Positions 54,683 to 63,659 of a stretch of DNA of 64,000 nt are shown here, piece by piece; the first letter of the stretch is position 1; each line of letters starts with the position of its first letter. The notes below the pieces were generated by a model. That model saw only the letters and a list, made by a program, of their open reading frames with translations, did no database searches and had not been told where the DNA came from. The position numbers and the translations under genes were made by a program. This DNA comes from Maricurvus nonylphenolicus (lineage in GTDB: Bacteria; Pseudomonadota; Gammaproteobacteria; Pseudomonadales; Cellvibrionaceae), in assembly GCF_042854845.1 (NCBI RefSeq), contig NZ_AP031498.1:5560927-5624926 (forward strand). The letters are read 5' to 3'.

Positions 54683-55594
54683 TCAGGCTTCATACCCCAG
54701 ATGGGCTAGAATGCCATCCAGTTCATCAAGATTGTTGTAGTTCAACACCAGCTTACCCTTACCTTTGGCGCTGTGTTGAATATTGACGGGGACGCCGATT
54801 TTATCGGCCAGGCCATCCTGAAGCTTCTTCAGGTCAGGATCAATTTTAGCCGCCGGCACCGCTTTGGTCTGCTGTTGCTGCAAGCGGCGCACCAAGGCTT
54901 CGGTCTGACGCACAGACAAGCCTTTAGCGACGACCTGACGGGCAATCTGACGCTGATCATCGGCAGACAGGGTCAACATAGAGCGAGCATGGCCCATTTC
55001 CAGATCACCGTGCTCGAGTAATTTTTTCACCTCGTCGGTCAAGGCTATCAGGCGCAACAAGTTGGTGACTGTGGTTCGGGATTTACCGACGGCAGCAGCC
55101 ACTTCCTGGTGAGTCAGTTCAAACTCATCCTGCAAGCGTTTCAGGGCTACAGCTTCTTCCATCGGATTGAGGTCTTCACGCTGAATATTCTCAATCAGCG
55201 CCATGGCGATGGCGGCTTCATCTGGGACTTCACGGATTACCGCAGGGATCTTGTCGAGACCAGCCAACTGGGTAGCGCGCCAACGGCGCTCACCGGCAAT
55301 AATTTCGTATTTGCTGTCGCTGATAGGGCGAACAACAATCGGCTGCATAACGCCCTGCGCCTTGATCGACTCTGCCAGCTCTTCCAGGGCTTCCGGGTGC
55401 ATATCGCGGCGCGGCTGGTACTTGCCTCGCTGAACAAACTCAACCGGCAGCTGGGTTAACTTGCCGTCGATGCCAGGCTCGGGAGAAGTAACTGCCGCAA
55501 TCGCGTCCTGAGCATCCTTACTACCAGCTGCACCACCAGCGCCTCCCAGCAGTGCATCCAATCCTTTTCCCAAACCTTTACGCTTAGCGGCCAT
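54683..55594 (-). CDS. parB: Chromosome partitioning protein ParB
   Basis: 303 residues; CTPase clamp that loads at parS and spreads. The N-terminus KRKGLGKGLDALLGG is the typical ParA-stimulating tail. The ParB/Srx domain has PVEFVQRGKYQPRRDM and IIAGERRWRATQLAGL (GERRxR, CTP binding). The HTH has LTHQEVAAAVGKSRTTVTNLLRLIAL. C-terminal dimer domain ends LDGILAHLGYEA. It lies 44 nt after parA. No parS was recognised nearby. Confidence 0.98.
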   Translation of the reverse strand: MAAKRKGLGKGLDALLGGAGGAAGSKDAQDAIAAVTSPEPGIDGKLTQLPVEFVQRGKYQPRRDMHPEALEELAESIKAQGVMQPIVVRPISDSKYEIIAGERRWRATQLAGLDKIPAVIREVPDEAAIAMALIENIQREDLNPMEEAVALKRLQDEFELTHQEVAAAVGKSRTTVTNLLRLIALTDEVKKLLEHGDLEMGHARSMLTLSADDQRQIARQVVAKGLSVRQTEALVRRLQQQQTKAVPAAKIDPDLKKLQDGLADKIGVPVNIQHSAKGKGKLVLNYNNLDELDGILAHLGYEA

Positions 55595-55638
55595 CGGCCC
55601 TTACTCCCCTAAAAACTCTTGAAATTTATGTGCCTGAA

Positions 55639-56439
55639 TCAGGCTTCAGCAGCCTGTTTGGCTTCTGCTTCGTTACGGCGAATCAGCTCACCGGCCAAGG
55701 CCAGATAGGCAATAGCGCCCTTGGACTGACGGTCGTAGACCAATGCAGGCTGACCAAAACTTGGTGCCTCAGCCAAACGCACATTGCGAGGCACACAAGT
55801 GCGATACAGTTTGTCACCAAAATAATCGGATAACTGGTTGGATACATCTACGGTCAAACTGCTACGTGGATCGTACATGGTGCGTAAAATACCCTCGATT
55901 TTCAGTCGCGGGTTAAGCACTTGCTGAATCTGGTTAATGGTATTAATCAGTGCCGACAGACCTTCCAGGGCGTAGTACTCACACTGCATGGGAATAATGA
56001 CCCCATCACAGGTCGCCAGGGCATTCAGGGTCAGCATATTTAGCGATGGTGGACAGTCGATCACCACATAATCGTAACTGCCTCGCACCGACTCGATAGC
56101 ATCGTGCAGACGGCGCTCCTTGTGATCGAGCGACAGCATTTCCACCTCGGCGGCGGTCAGGTCACCATTGGCTGGCAGCACATCATATTTACCGGACGGT
56201 GAAGCCGTAATAGCTTCCTGCGAGGTGCAATTTCCCACCAGCACATCGTAGATGGATAACTCCAACTCGGCTTTATCGATGCCACTACCCATGGTGGCAT
56301 TCCCCTGAGGATCGAGATCGATCAGCAAGACACGCTTTTTGGTCGCCACGAGGGATGCGGCCAGATTGACACAGGTAGTGGTTTTACCCACACCACCTTT
56401 CTGGTTGGCAATGGCATAGACCTTATTCAACGTTAGCAC
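55639..56439 (-). CDS. parA: Chromosome partitioning ATPase ParA (Soj)
   Basis: 266 residues. Deviant Walker A KGGVGKTTT near residue 15, Walker A' in YDYVVIDCPPSLNML, and Walker B-like LLIDLDPQGNATMGSG. The GTG start at 56439 is possible; a TTG at 56430 with GGGG upstream is an alternative. It sits between rsmG and parB, the usual order near the origin. The C-terminus is Ala/Glu-rich (RRNEAEAKQAAEA). Confidence 0.97.
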   Translation of the reverse strand: MLTLNKVYAIANQKGGVGKTTTCVNLAASLVATKKRVLLIDLDPQGNATMGSGIDKAELELSIYDVLVGNCTSQEAITASPSGKYDVLPANGDLTAAEVEMLSLDHKERRLHDAIESVRGSYDYVVIDCPPSLNMLTLNALATCDGVIIPMQCEYYALEGLSALINTINQIQQVLNPRLKIEGILRTMYDPRSSLTVDVSNQLSDYFGDKLYRTCVPRNVRLAEAPSFGQPALVYDRQSKGAIAYLALAGELIRRNEAEAKQAAEA

Positions 56440-56491
56440 CCCGTAAATTCGTTATTTTAGCCGTATAGGCCTTATAGTGATGTTATTGCGT

Positions 56492-57163
56492 CTAGGACGC
56501 AGCCCGGTCGCCAGTCAGCTTGTCTGTTAAAACCAACAGATGGCGCTCACCCTCATCGCCAGGAACAGATAATGCGTGGGAATCCGAAACAATATAGCGT
56601 TTTTCCAGATCGCTCAACTCATCTGTGGGGTAGATGCCTTTCATCGCCAAAAAACAGCCATCAGCGGCCAGCAGATGATGACAACCATCGGTCATATCCT
56701 TAAGACTGGCAAACGCGCGACTGATGATGGCGGAGTAGGGTGCTTCAGGTTGATGAGCCTCAACCCGGCAGTTTTCAACCTGCACATTATCGAGCTTAAG
56801 CTGGGTTTTTACCTGAAATAAAAAACGGGTTTTCTTGCCGTTACTGTCGAGCAAGGTGAAGCGTTTTTCTGGAAACATAATGGCCAGCACAACACCGGGT
56901 AAACCACCACCGGTGCCCACATCAATTACGCTGTCGCCAGCGTAAGTTTCGACAAACGGCACCACCGTTAAACTGTCTACCAAATGACGGGTAACCATTT
57001 GCAACGAATCGCGCACGGCGGATAAGTTGTAGGTTTTATTCCACTTGGCAAACAAAGCCAGGTAAGCCAGCAACAAATCAATTTGCTGATCGCTCAGCTC
57101 GACATCAATTTTTTTTGCGCCGGCCAATAAACGTTTTTTGTGTTCTGCACCGATTTCTGACAT
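56492..57163 (-). CDS. rsmG: 16S rRNA (guanine527-N7)-methyltransferase RsmG
   Basis: 223 residues. The SAM motif VIDVGTGGGLPGVVLAIMFP is near residue 75, with YNLSAVRD upstream and IISRAFASLKDM later; all match RsmG (GidB). Modifies 16S rRNA G527. Its start overlaps the mnmG stop by one base, so the two are translationally coupled. parA follows after 52 nt. Confidence 0.97.
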   Translation of the reverse strand: MSEIGAEHKKRLLAGAKKIDVELSDQQIDLLLAYLALFAKWNKTYNLSAVRDSLQMVTRHLVDSLTVVPFVETYAGDSVIDVGTGGGLPGVVLAIMFPEKRFTLLDSNGKKTRFLFQVKTQLKLDNVQVENCRVEAHQPEAPYSAIISRAFASLKDMTDGCHHLLAADGCFLAMKGIYPTDELSDLEKRYIVSDSHALSVPGDEGERHLLVLTDKLTGDRAAS

Positions 57164-59052
57164 TAATTGGCCGCCTGCTTTTTCAGAAGTCCGTGTTTTT
57201 TCAAATAGATCAGCAACAGAGAAACCGCTGCCGGCGTAACGCCAGGAATACGTGACGCACGCGCTAATGTTTCCGGACGCGCCTCACTCAGTTTTTGTTT
57301 TATCTCGTTCGAGAGGCCTTCGACAATACTGTAATCAAACTCCAGCGGTATCGCGGTATTTTCATGCTGGCGCAGACGATTAATATCGTCCTGCTGACGA
57401 TCAATATAACCGGCATATTTAGCCGCAATTTGTACCTGCTCTGCTGCACGCTCGTCCGCTAACGCCTCGCCTTTGAAATGGCCAATATCGTTGTATTCCA
57501 ACTCGGGACGTTTTAATAAATCGTAAAGATTGTATTCACGGCTTAACGCCGAAGGCAGTTTTTGCTCCAGTTGTTTAGCTTCATCACTGCCCGCTTGAAT
57601 CCAGGTTTCTTTCAAGCGCTCCTGTTCGCGTGCAATGCTTTCGCGTTTTTCACTAAACGCAGCCCAACGTTCATCATCGACCAAACCAAGCTCGCGACCT
57701 TTTTCTGTTAAGCGTAAATCTGCATTATCTTCACGCAATAACAAACGGTATTCCGCGCGGCTGGTAAACATGCGGTAAGGTTCGCTGGTACCGAGAGAAA
57801 TCAAATCGTCGACCAATACACCGATATAGGCTTCGTCGCGGCGTGGACACCAGGCATCTTTTTCCTGGGCTCTGCGTGCCGCGTTCATGCCCGCTAACAA
57901 ACCTTGCGCACCGGCTTCTTCGTAACCGGTGGTACCGTTAATTTGACCCGCGAAAAACAGGCCGTTAATCACCTTGGTTTCCAGGCTGTATTTTAAATCC
58001 TGCGGGTTAAAGAAATCGTATTCGATGGCATAACCGGGACGCGTGATATGAGCGTTTTCAAAACCTTTAATCGAACGCACTAATTCCAGCTGCACATCAA
58101 ACGGCAAACTGGTAGAAATACCGTTAGGGTAAAGCTCATGGGTATCCAGGCCTTCCGGTTCAATAAATACCTGGTGGGAATCTTTGTCGGCAAAGCGATT
58201 TACCTTGTCTTCAACGGAAGGGCAGTAGCGTGGCCCCACACCATCAATCACGCCGGTAAACATCGGCGAGCGATCAAAGCCACTGCGAATAATCTCGTGG
58301 GTGCGCTCGTTGGTGTGGGTAATCCAGCAGCACACTTGCTCGGGATGATCCTCGACCTTGCCCATATAGGACATCACCGGTGTTGGCGTATCACCCCACT
58401 GTTTTTCCAATTCGGAGAAATCAACACTGCGGGCATCAATACGCGGAGGTGTACCCGTCTTTAAACGGTCCACACGTAAAGGCAGTTCACGTAAGCGGTG
58501 GGCCAGGGCAATCGATGGAGGATCACCTGCACGACCACCACTGTGATTTTCCAGGCCAATATGGATCAGACCACCGAGGAAAGTACCGGCGGTTAATACC
58601 ACTGAAGGGGCGTAAAAACGTATGCCCATCTGAGTGACAACACCGCGAATGGTATCGCCCTCAACAATCACGTCATCAGCTGCCTGCTGGAAGATATCCA
58701 GATTAGGCTGGTTTTCCAGGATATCGCGGACAGCGGCCTTATAGCGCACACGGTCGGCCTGAGCACGGGTTGCACGCACAGCAGGGCCTTTACGGCTATT
58801 CAATACACGGAATTGGATACCGCCCTTATCGGTAGCCAGAGCCATAGCGCCACCCAAGGCATCGATTTCTTTAACCAGATGACTCTTGCCAATCCCACCA
58901 ATCGCCGGGTTACAAGACATCTGGCCCAAGGTCTCAATATTGTGGGTCAACAACAGGGTCTGACAGCCCATACGTGCAGCAGCTAAGCAGGCTTCGGTAC
59001 CTGCGTGACCGCCGCCAATCACAATGACGTCATAGCGTTTTGGGTAATCCAT
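57163..59052 (-). CDS. mnmG: tRNA modification enzyme MnmG (GidA)
   Basis: 629 residues from ATG at 59052 (MDYPKRYDVIVIGGG), which matches the family start; an in-frame ATG at 59082 adds ten residues. FAD motif IGGGHAGTEA, then MSCNPAIGGIGKSHLVKEIDALGG, DRLKTGTPPRID, and GTTGYEEAGAQGLLAG. C-terminal helical MnmE-binding domain ends RIPGVTPAAVSLLLIYLKKHGLL. With MnmE it modifies U34 of tRNAs. It is the first gene reading away from the AT-rich origin candidate. Confidence 0.97.
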   Translation of the reverse strand: MDYPKRYDVIVIGGGHAGTEACLAAARMGCQTLLLTHNIETLGQMSCNPAIGGIGKSHLVKEIDALGGAMALATDKGGIQFRVLNSRKGPAVRATRAQADRVRYKAAVRDILENQPNLDIFQQAADDVIVEGDTIRGVVTQMGIRFYAPSVVLTAGTFLGGLIHIGLENHSGGRAGDPPSIALAHRLRELPLRVDRLKTGTPPRIDARSVDFSELEKQWGDTPTPVMSYMGKVEDHPEQVCCWITHTNERTHEIIRSGFDRSPMFTGVIDGVGPRYCPSVEDKVNRFADKDSHQVFIEPEGLDTHELYPNGISTSLPFDVQLELVRSIKGFENAHITRPGYAIEYDFFNPQDLKYSLETKVINGLFFAGQINGTTGYEEAGAQGLLAGMNAARRAQEKDAWCPRRDEAYIGVLVDDLISLGTSEPYRMFTSRAEYRLLLREDNADLRLTEKGRELGLVDDERWAAFSEKRESIAREQERLKETWIQAGSDEAKQLEQKLPSALSREYNLYDLLKRPELEYNDIGHFKGEALADERAAEQVQIAAKYAGYIDRQQDDINRLRQHENTAIPLEFDYSIVEGLSNEIKQKLSEARPETLARASRIPGVTPAAVSLLLIYLKKHGLLKKQAAN

Positions 59053-59082
59053 GGTTGTTGTATCCCGAGAAATCTTGGTCAT

Positions 59083-59633
59083 GTAACGGCTTAATGTCAG
59101 TTGCCGTTACGAAAAGGGCGCACATTATAGGGTGGTCTGAGGCGTTATACAAAAACTTGGTCAAAAATTAATCTTTCTTATTTTATCCCTCTATTTGTTA
59201 ATAAAGAATTATTTATATAGAGATATATGTATATATAGGTGTTTTCTAATGATGTTATATATATAAGTGAACAGTTTTTCTGTGTGTAACCACTTTTTTA
59301 TTTTATAAAACAAATAGTTAAGCCAATGATAAGTGCTGTATAGAAACGGTATTTGCTGCGTGTAAACCCTGCAAACCTTGAGGATGAAAGTGTGAGTTTT
59401 CCACACAAGGGGGAGACGCTTGGTTATCCCCATTTTCATGCGGAGCAAATTCACGGTAATCCCGACACTTTATCCACAGACTCTGTGTAAAAGAGGCTTT
59501 AATGAGGTAAAAAATCCCTTTAATTCAATAAATTAGGGGATAAACCTGTGAACAATTGTGGATAAGCTCTGCAACTGATGTGTTTTAAGTCAGTTTTCTT
59601 ATTACTGGGACATAAAAGAAGGGGATGAGGGTA
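59083..59633. other. Candidate replication origin (oriC) with DnaA boxes
   Basis: About 550 gene-free bases between mnmG and mnmE. 59161-59340 is strongly AT-rich with TATATATA runs, a good unwinding element. Perfect DnaA boxes: TTATCCACA at 59470-59478 and TGTGGATAA at 59557-59565. One-mismatch boxes: TTTTCCACA at 59397-59405 and TTATCCCCA at 59424-59432; AGGGGATAA at 59535-59543 is weaker. The gidA-side location is as in E. coli and Vibrio. I saw no GATC in it, unlike enteric oriC. Confidence 0.75.
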
Positions 59634-59665
59634 TAAAAAAGGCCTACTCGTGCAGGCCTGTTTTT
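59634..59665 (-). terminator. Intrinsic terminator after mnmE
   Basis: AGGCCT, ACTCGTGC loop, AGGCCT, flanked by A and T tracts (minus strand ...AGGCCTTTTTTAT). It lies 25 nt past the mnmE stop and shields the origin region from mnmE transcription. Confidence 0.85.
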
Positions 59666-59689
59666 GATGTAAATTTTGGTGCTTTCGGG

Positions 59690-61069
59690 TTATTTGCCAA
59701 TACAGAAACTTGAAAATATACGCCCCAGTAGCTCATCGGGGGTAAAGTCACCGGTAATCTCTCCCAGAGCATTTTGTGCCTGGCGCAGATCTTCGGCGAG
59801 TAATTCGCCCGCGCCCATGCCTTGAAGTTGCTCCTGCCCGGTGAGTAACAATGCATGGGCGCGCTCGAGGGCATCCAGGTGACGACGACGGGCGGTAAAG
59901 CCACCTTCTGTGCTGCCGGTAAAGCCCATACAGTGCTTGAGGTGGCTTTTTAGGGCATCGATACCGATATCAGCTTTCGCTGACAGGCCAATAACCGTTT
60001 GGCCGTCTTGCTGCAGCAGACCTTGCTTTTTACCTGACAGATCGATTTTGTTGCAAACCAGGGTGACACGGCTGGGGTCTGGCAGGCGATCGATAAAGTC
60101 TGGCCAGATCTCGTGCGGATCGTGGCTGTCGTTGGTGCTGCTGTCGACCATCAGCAAAATGCGGTCGGCTTTTTCTATTTCGACCCAGGCGCGCTCAATA
60201 CCTATACGTTCGACTTCATCCGGACTCTCACGTAATCCGGCGGTATCAATAATATGCAGTGGCATACCGTCGATATGGATATGCTCTCTAAGAACATCAC
60301 GTGTCGTGCCTTCAATATCGGTAACAATGGCCGTTTCGCGTCCGGCCAACGCATTGAGCAGGCTGGATTTACCGGCATTGGGGCGACCGGCAATTACCAC
60401 CTGCATACCCTCGCGCATAATAGCGCCCTGTTGGGCTTGCTGTTGTACGGCTTCGAGCTTGTTGATAATGGTTGAGAGATCACCTGCCACACGGCCGTCA
60501 TCAAGAAAATCGATCTCCTCTTCAGGGAAATCGATAGCGGCTTCTACATAGATACGCAATTGAATCAGTGCTTCAACCAGGTCGTTAATCTTGTTGGAGA
60601 AATTACCTTGTAGAGAATGCACCGCGTTGCGCGCAGCTTGCTCGCTGGAGGCTTCGATCAGATCGGCAATGGCTTCAGCCTGGGCCAGATCCATCTTGTC
60701 ATTCAGAAAGGCGCGCTCGGAGAACTCTCCTGGGCGTGCCAAGCGGGCTCCCAGTTGCATGACCCTTCGTAACAGAAGATCCATAATGACTGGTCCGCCG
60801 TGGCCTTGAAGCTCCAGTACATCTTCACCGGTAAACGAATTGGGGCTTGGGAATAGTAGGGCAATGCCTTCATCAATAGCGTCACCACCTTCATCAATAA
60901 ACCCGCCGTAATGGGCCATTCGCGGTGTGAGCGGTTGGGTGGAAATGGCTTCGGCGATCTTATTAACCTTGGGACCGGAGACGCGAACAATACCGACGCC
61001 ACCTTTGCCTGGGGCTGTGGCGATAGCGGCGATGGTTTCAGTGTTAGATGTAGGGTTGCTAGCGGACAT
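59690..61069 (-). CDS. mnmE: tRNA modification GTPase MnmE (TrmE)
   Basis: 459 residues. N-terminal tetrahydrofolate-binding domain (IAAIATAPGKGGVGIVRVSG), helical domain, and an inserted G domain at about 220-380 with GRPNAGKSSLLNAL, DTAGLRESPDEVE and NKID. The C-terminus ends FCIGK, the conserved catalytic CxGK motif. Works with MnmG. It is separated from yidC by a terminator. Confidence 0.98.
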   Translation of the reverse strand: MSASNPTSNTETIAAIATAPGKGGVGIVRVSGPKVNKIAEAISTQPLTPRMAHYGGFIDEGGDAIDEGIALLFPSPNSFTGEDVLELQGHGGPVIMDLLLRRVMQLGARLARPGEFSERAFLNDKMDLAQAEAIADLIEASSEQAARNAVHSLQGNFSNKINDLVEALIQLRIYVEAAIDFPEEEIDFLDDGRVAGDLSTIINKLEAVQQQAQQGAIMREGMQVVIAGRPNAGKSSLLNALAGRETAIVTDIEGTTRDVLREHIHIDGMPLHIIDTAGLRESPDEVERIGIERAWVEIEKADRILLMVDSSTNDSHDPHEIWPDFIDRLPDPSRVTLVCNKIDLSGKKQGLLQQDGQTVIGLSAKADIGIDALKSHLKHCMGFTGSTEGGFTARRRHLDALERAHALLLTGQEQLQGMGAGELLAEDLRQAQNALGEITGDFTPDELLGRIFSSFCIGK

Positions 61070-61110
61070 GAATATCTCTGTCTAAGTGGATGCTGGCATT
61101 ATAAAGAAAT

Positions 61111-61136
61111 AAAAAAGGGGAGCTAATGCTCCCCTT
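61111..61136 (-). terminator. Intrinsic terminator after yidC
   Basis: AAGGGGAGC (61115-61123), TAAT loop, GCTCCCCTT (61128-61136), followed on the minus strand by TTTTTATTTC. It ends the rpmH-rnpA-yidD-yidC unit. Confidence 0.88.
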
Positions 61137-61157
61137 ATTCAAACCTTCAGCTTTCTG

Positions 61158-62822
61158 TTATTTAGCACCAGATTCAATCTGCTTGGTAATCACATACTGC
61201 TGGGCAATCGACAGGGTGTTGTTCACTACCCAATACAGTACCAGGCCAGCTGGGAACCACATAAACATAAAGGTAAATACAAACGGCATCATTTGCATAA
61301 TACGCGCCTGGGTTGGGTCCGGAGGCGTTGGGTTCAGTTTCTGCTGAATCCACATAGTTGCGCCCATGATGATCGGCAGAATAAAGAATGGATCTTTAAT
61401 CGACAGATCTTCAATCCAACCGAGGAACGGAGTATGGCGCAGCTCGACACTCTCAAGCAGTACCCAGTACAGGGCAATAAACACTGGCATCTGTACCAGG
61501 ATCGGCAAACAGCCGCCGAGCGGGTTAATTTTTTCGGTTTTATAGAGCTTCATCAGCTCCTGGGACATCTTCTGGCGGTCGTCACCATAACGCTCTTTCA
61601 GGCTTTGCATCTGCGGCTGGACGCGACGCATATTTGCCATGGAACGGTAACTGGTGGCGGATAGCTGGAAGAATGCTGCCTTGATAATTATTGTCAGGGC
61701 AATAATTGACCAGCCCCAGCTACCCAGAAAACCGTGAATCCAGTGCAAGACATAGAACAGAGGTTTGGCGATCCACCACAACCAACCGTAATCAACGGTC
61801 AGATCCAGGTAGGGGGCAATCTCTTCCAGTCGATAGACATCTTTAGGTCCGGCATAGAAGGCAGATTTCAGTTCACCTTGTTGGCCTGAGGCGACTTCAA
61901 CACGCGGACCAGTGAAACCCATCAGGTATAAGCCCTGAGAATTCTTGTAAATATTGAAGGTGTTGTTTTGGGATTGCTCGGGCACCCAGGCACTGAGGAA
62001 GTAGTGCTGAACCATGGCAACCCAGCCACCTTGGATACTGGTTTTGAAGCTGCCTTCATCCATATCTTCGAAGTCGAGTTTTTTGTACTTCTCTTCGGTG
62101 GTGGTCAATGCTGCGCCCAGGAATGGATTCACACCTACAGCACCACCTTTGACGATAGGTTGGTGAGCATCGCGTTTGATCTGGGCAAACAGGTTGCCTT
62201 TCCAGCTTTCGCTACTCTGGTTATCGATCAGGTAATCCACGTTGATCAGGTTGTCACCGCGAGTAAAGGTAAAGCGTTTGGTGATTTTTACATCACCCTG
62301 ATCGAGGTTGAGTTCGACCACCAGCTTGTCTTCACTGTCTGCCAGTTGGTAGCTGGTTTCGCTGCTGCTAAATACCGGGCGACCAGCACTGGTATCAGTA
62401 CCGTTAGGGCCAATTAAGCCGCTGCGGGCAACATAGGTTTGGGCGCTGTTCTGATTCAACAGAATAAATGGCTCTGGGTTACCGAGTTCAGCCAGGTGTT
62501 GAGGCAGGGCAACTTTAACAATGTCACCACCCTCGGTATTAATCAGCACATCCAGGGTGTCGGTTTTAACGGCAATCAGTTGAGCGCTGGCGCTAACTTC
62601 AGCTTCCTGAGGTTCGTTATCTTCTTCCGGTGCGCTGGGCAAATCATTGCCTGAGGCTGTTGCAGTTGATTCTGCCGGCACGGCAGGTGTCGTTGTGGTG
62701 GCCAGGGTAGTACTGGTATCCACCTGTGGGCGATTGCGTTCTTGGAAATCGCTCCACTCCCCAAATAATAAAATGGTGACGGCCGCTATGGCCCCCAATA
62801 AAGCTGTACGTTGCCAGTCCAT
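61158..62822 (-). CDS. yidC: Membrane protein insertase YidC
   Basis: 554 residues. TM1 at about 5-20 (ALLGAIAAVTILLFGEW). A disordered, Thr/Ala/Glu-rich linker to about residue 75 precedes the large periplasmic P1 beta-sandwich (about 80-330). The conserved core has TM2-TM6 (IHGFLGSWGWSIIALTIIIKAAFF with the hydrophilic-groove Arg nearby in TSYRSMANMRRVQPQ, then GGCLPILVQMPVFIALYWVL). Its start overlaps the yidD stop. Confidence 0.98.
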   Translation of the reverse strand: MDWQRTALLGAIAAVTILLFGEWSDFQERNRPQVDTSTTLATTTTPAVPAESTATASGNDLPSAPEEDNEPQEAEVSASAQLIAVKTDTLDVLINTEGGDIVKVALPQHLAELGNPEPFILLNQNSAQTYVARSGLIGPNGTDTSAGRPVFSSSETSYQLADSEDKLVVELNLDQGDVKITKRFTFTRGDNLINVDYLIDNQSSESWKGNLFAQIKRDAHQPIVKGGAVGVNPFLGAALTTTEEKYKKLDFEDMDEGSFKTSIQGGWVAMVQHYFLSAWVPEQSQNNTFNIYKNSQGLYLMGFTGPRVEVASGQQGELKSAFYAGPKDVYRLEEIAPYLDLTVDYGWLWWIAKPLFYVLHWIHGFLGSWGWSIIALTIIIKAAFFQLSATSYRSMANMRRVQPQMQSLKERYGDDRQKMSQELMKLYKTEKINPLGGCLPILVQMPVFIALYWVLLESVELRHTPFLGWIEDLSIKDPFFILPIIMGATMWIQQKLNPTPPDPTQARIMQMMPFVFTFMFMWFPAGLVLYWVVNNTLSIAQQYVITKQIESGAK

Positions 62823-63079
62823 CAGTGATTACTGCCGTTTTGGTAAGAATTGTTGTGGTTGTGGTCGGCCGGGGGGACTAAATCAATGCCCCCCGGATGC
62901 CAAGGGTGGCATTTTATAAGCCGCCGCAGGGTGAGATAAACCCCTTTTACAAAACCGTGTTTCTCAAAGGCTTCTTCAGAGTAGTGAGAGCAGGTGGGAT
63001 AAAAGCGGCATTGATTGCCGATCCAGGGGCTGAGAAGGTAACGGTAAATATGGATAAGCTTGATCGCTATCTGTTTCAC
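62822..63079 (-). CDS. yidD: Membrane protein insertion efficiency factor YidD
   Basis: 85 residues from GTG at 63079, with GAAGGAAGAG upstream; the open frame reaches 63154 but would overlap rnpA by 79 nt. Typical LSPWIGNQCRFYPTCSHYSEEA and LIKCHPWHPGGIDLVP. It has a 4-nt GTGA overlap with rnpA and a one-base overlap with yidC, the conserved rnpA-yidD-yidC cassette. Confidence 0.93.
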   Translation of the reverse strand: MKQIAIKLIHIYRYLLSPWIGNQCRFYPTCSHYSEEAFEKHGFVKGVYLTLRRLIKCHPWHPGGIDLVPPADHNHNNSYQNGSNH

Positions 63080-63498
63080 CGTGACTCTTCCTTCTTTATA
63101 TAGGTATCTTTCTCGTGCTGGTGTTTGTTGGCTTTTTTGATGATGCGCTGCCACTGCTGGTTAAACAGTTTGTGCAGGGCGGCATTGTCCAACTGATCCA
63201 GCTCGCGCCGAGCCAGTACAATAGCATCGATTCCCGCTAATTTATCCTGTTGCAGGCGAAAAGTTTCGCGGGCAATACGTTTAATGCGATTGCGTTGAAC
63301 AGCAAGGCGTATGTTCTTCTTGGCAATAACAAGACCTAAGCGTGGACTGTTGTTAGGTCCAGGGCTTTTACCGGGTCGGGCAAGAATCAGGATATTTTTA
63401 TGGGATGCGCGAAAAGGAGCGTCATCAAAGACGCTTTGATAATCGCTGGCGTTGAGTAGGCGAAGAGTTTTACTAAATGTAAATGCCCGGCTCGGCAC
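63076..63498 (-). CDS. rnpA: Ribonuclease P protein component
   Basis: 140 residues from GTG at 63498 (VPSRAFTFSKTLRLLNASDYQ), with AAGG about 9 nt upstream; a TTG at 63516 is the other possible start. RNR signature RLAVQRNRIKRIARETFRLQQ is at about 72-92. Helps RNase P RNA mature tRNA 5' ends. The basic C-terminal tail (KKANKHQHEKDTYIKKEESR) is longer than in E. coli. It follows rpmH by 26 nt. Confidence 0.95.
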   Translation of the reverse strand: MPSRAFTFSKTLRLLNASDYQSVFDDAPFRASHKNILILARPGKSPGPNNSPRLGLVIAKKNIRLAVQRNRIKRIARETFRLQQDKLAGIDAIVLARRELDQLDNAALHKLFNQQWQRIIKKANKHQHEKDTYIKKEESR

Positions 63499-63524
63499 GC
63501 CAGCGACCTTTATCAAACAGGGAA

Positions 63525-63659
63525 TTAAGCAGCCAGCTGCTTACGACCCTTGGCACGACGACGGGCCAAAACTTTTTGACCACCTTTGGTTGCCATACGT
63601 GAACGGAAACCGTGGGTGCGCTTGCGCTTCAGTACGCTAGGCTGAAATGTTCTTTTCAT
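63525..63659 (-). CDS. rpmH: 50S ribosomal protein L34
   Basis: 44 residues, very basic: starts MKRTFQPSVLKRKRTHGF, then RSRMATKGGQKVLARRRAKG and RKQLAA. Complete and standard length. AGGTG lies 9 nt before the ATG. First gene of the rpmH-rnpA-yidD-yidC unit. Confidence 0.98.
   Translation of the reverse strand: MKRTFQPSVLKRKRTHGFRSRMATKGGQKVLARRRAKGRKQLAA

Noticed and set aside
62822..63154. 110-residue YidD
   Set aside because: The extra N-terminus overlaps rnpA by 79 nt; GTG at 63079 gives the family length and the usual GTGA overlap.
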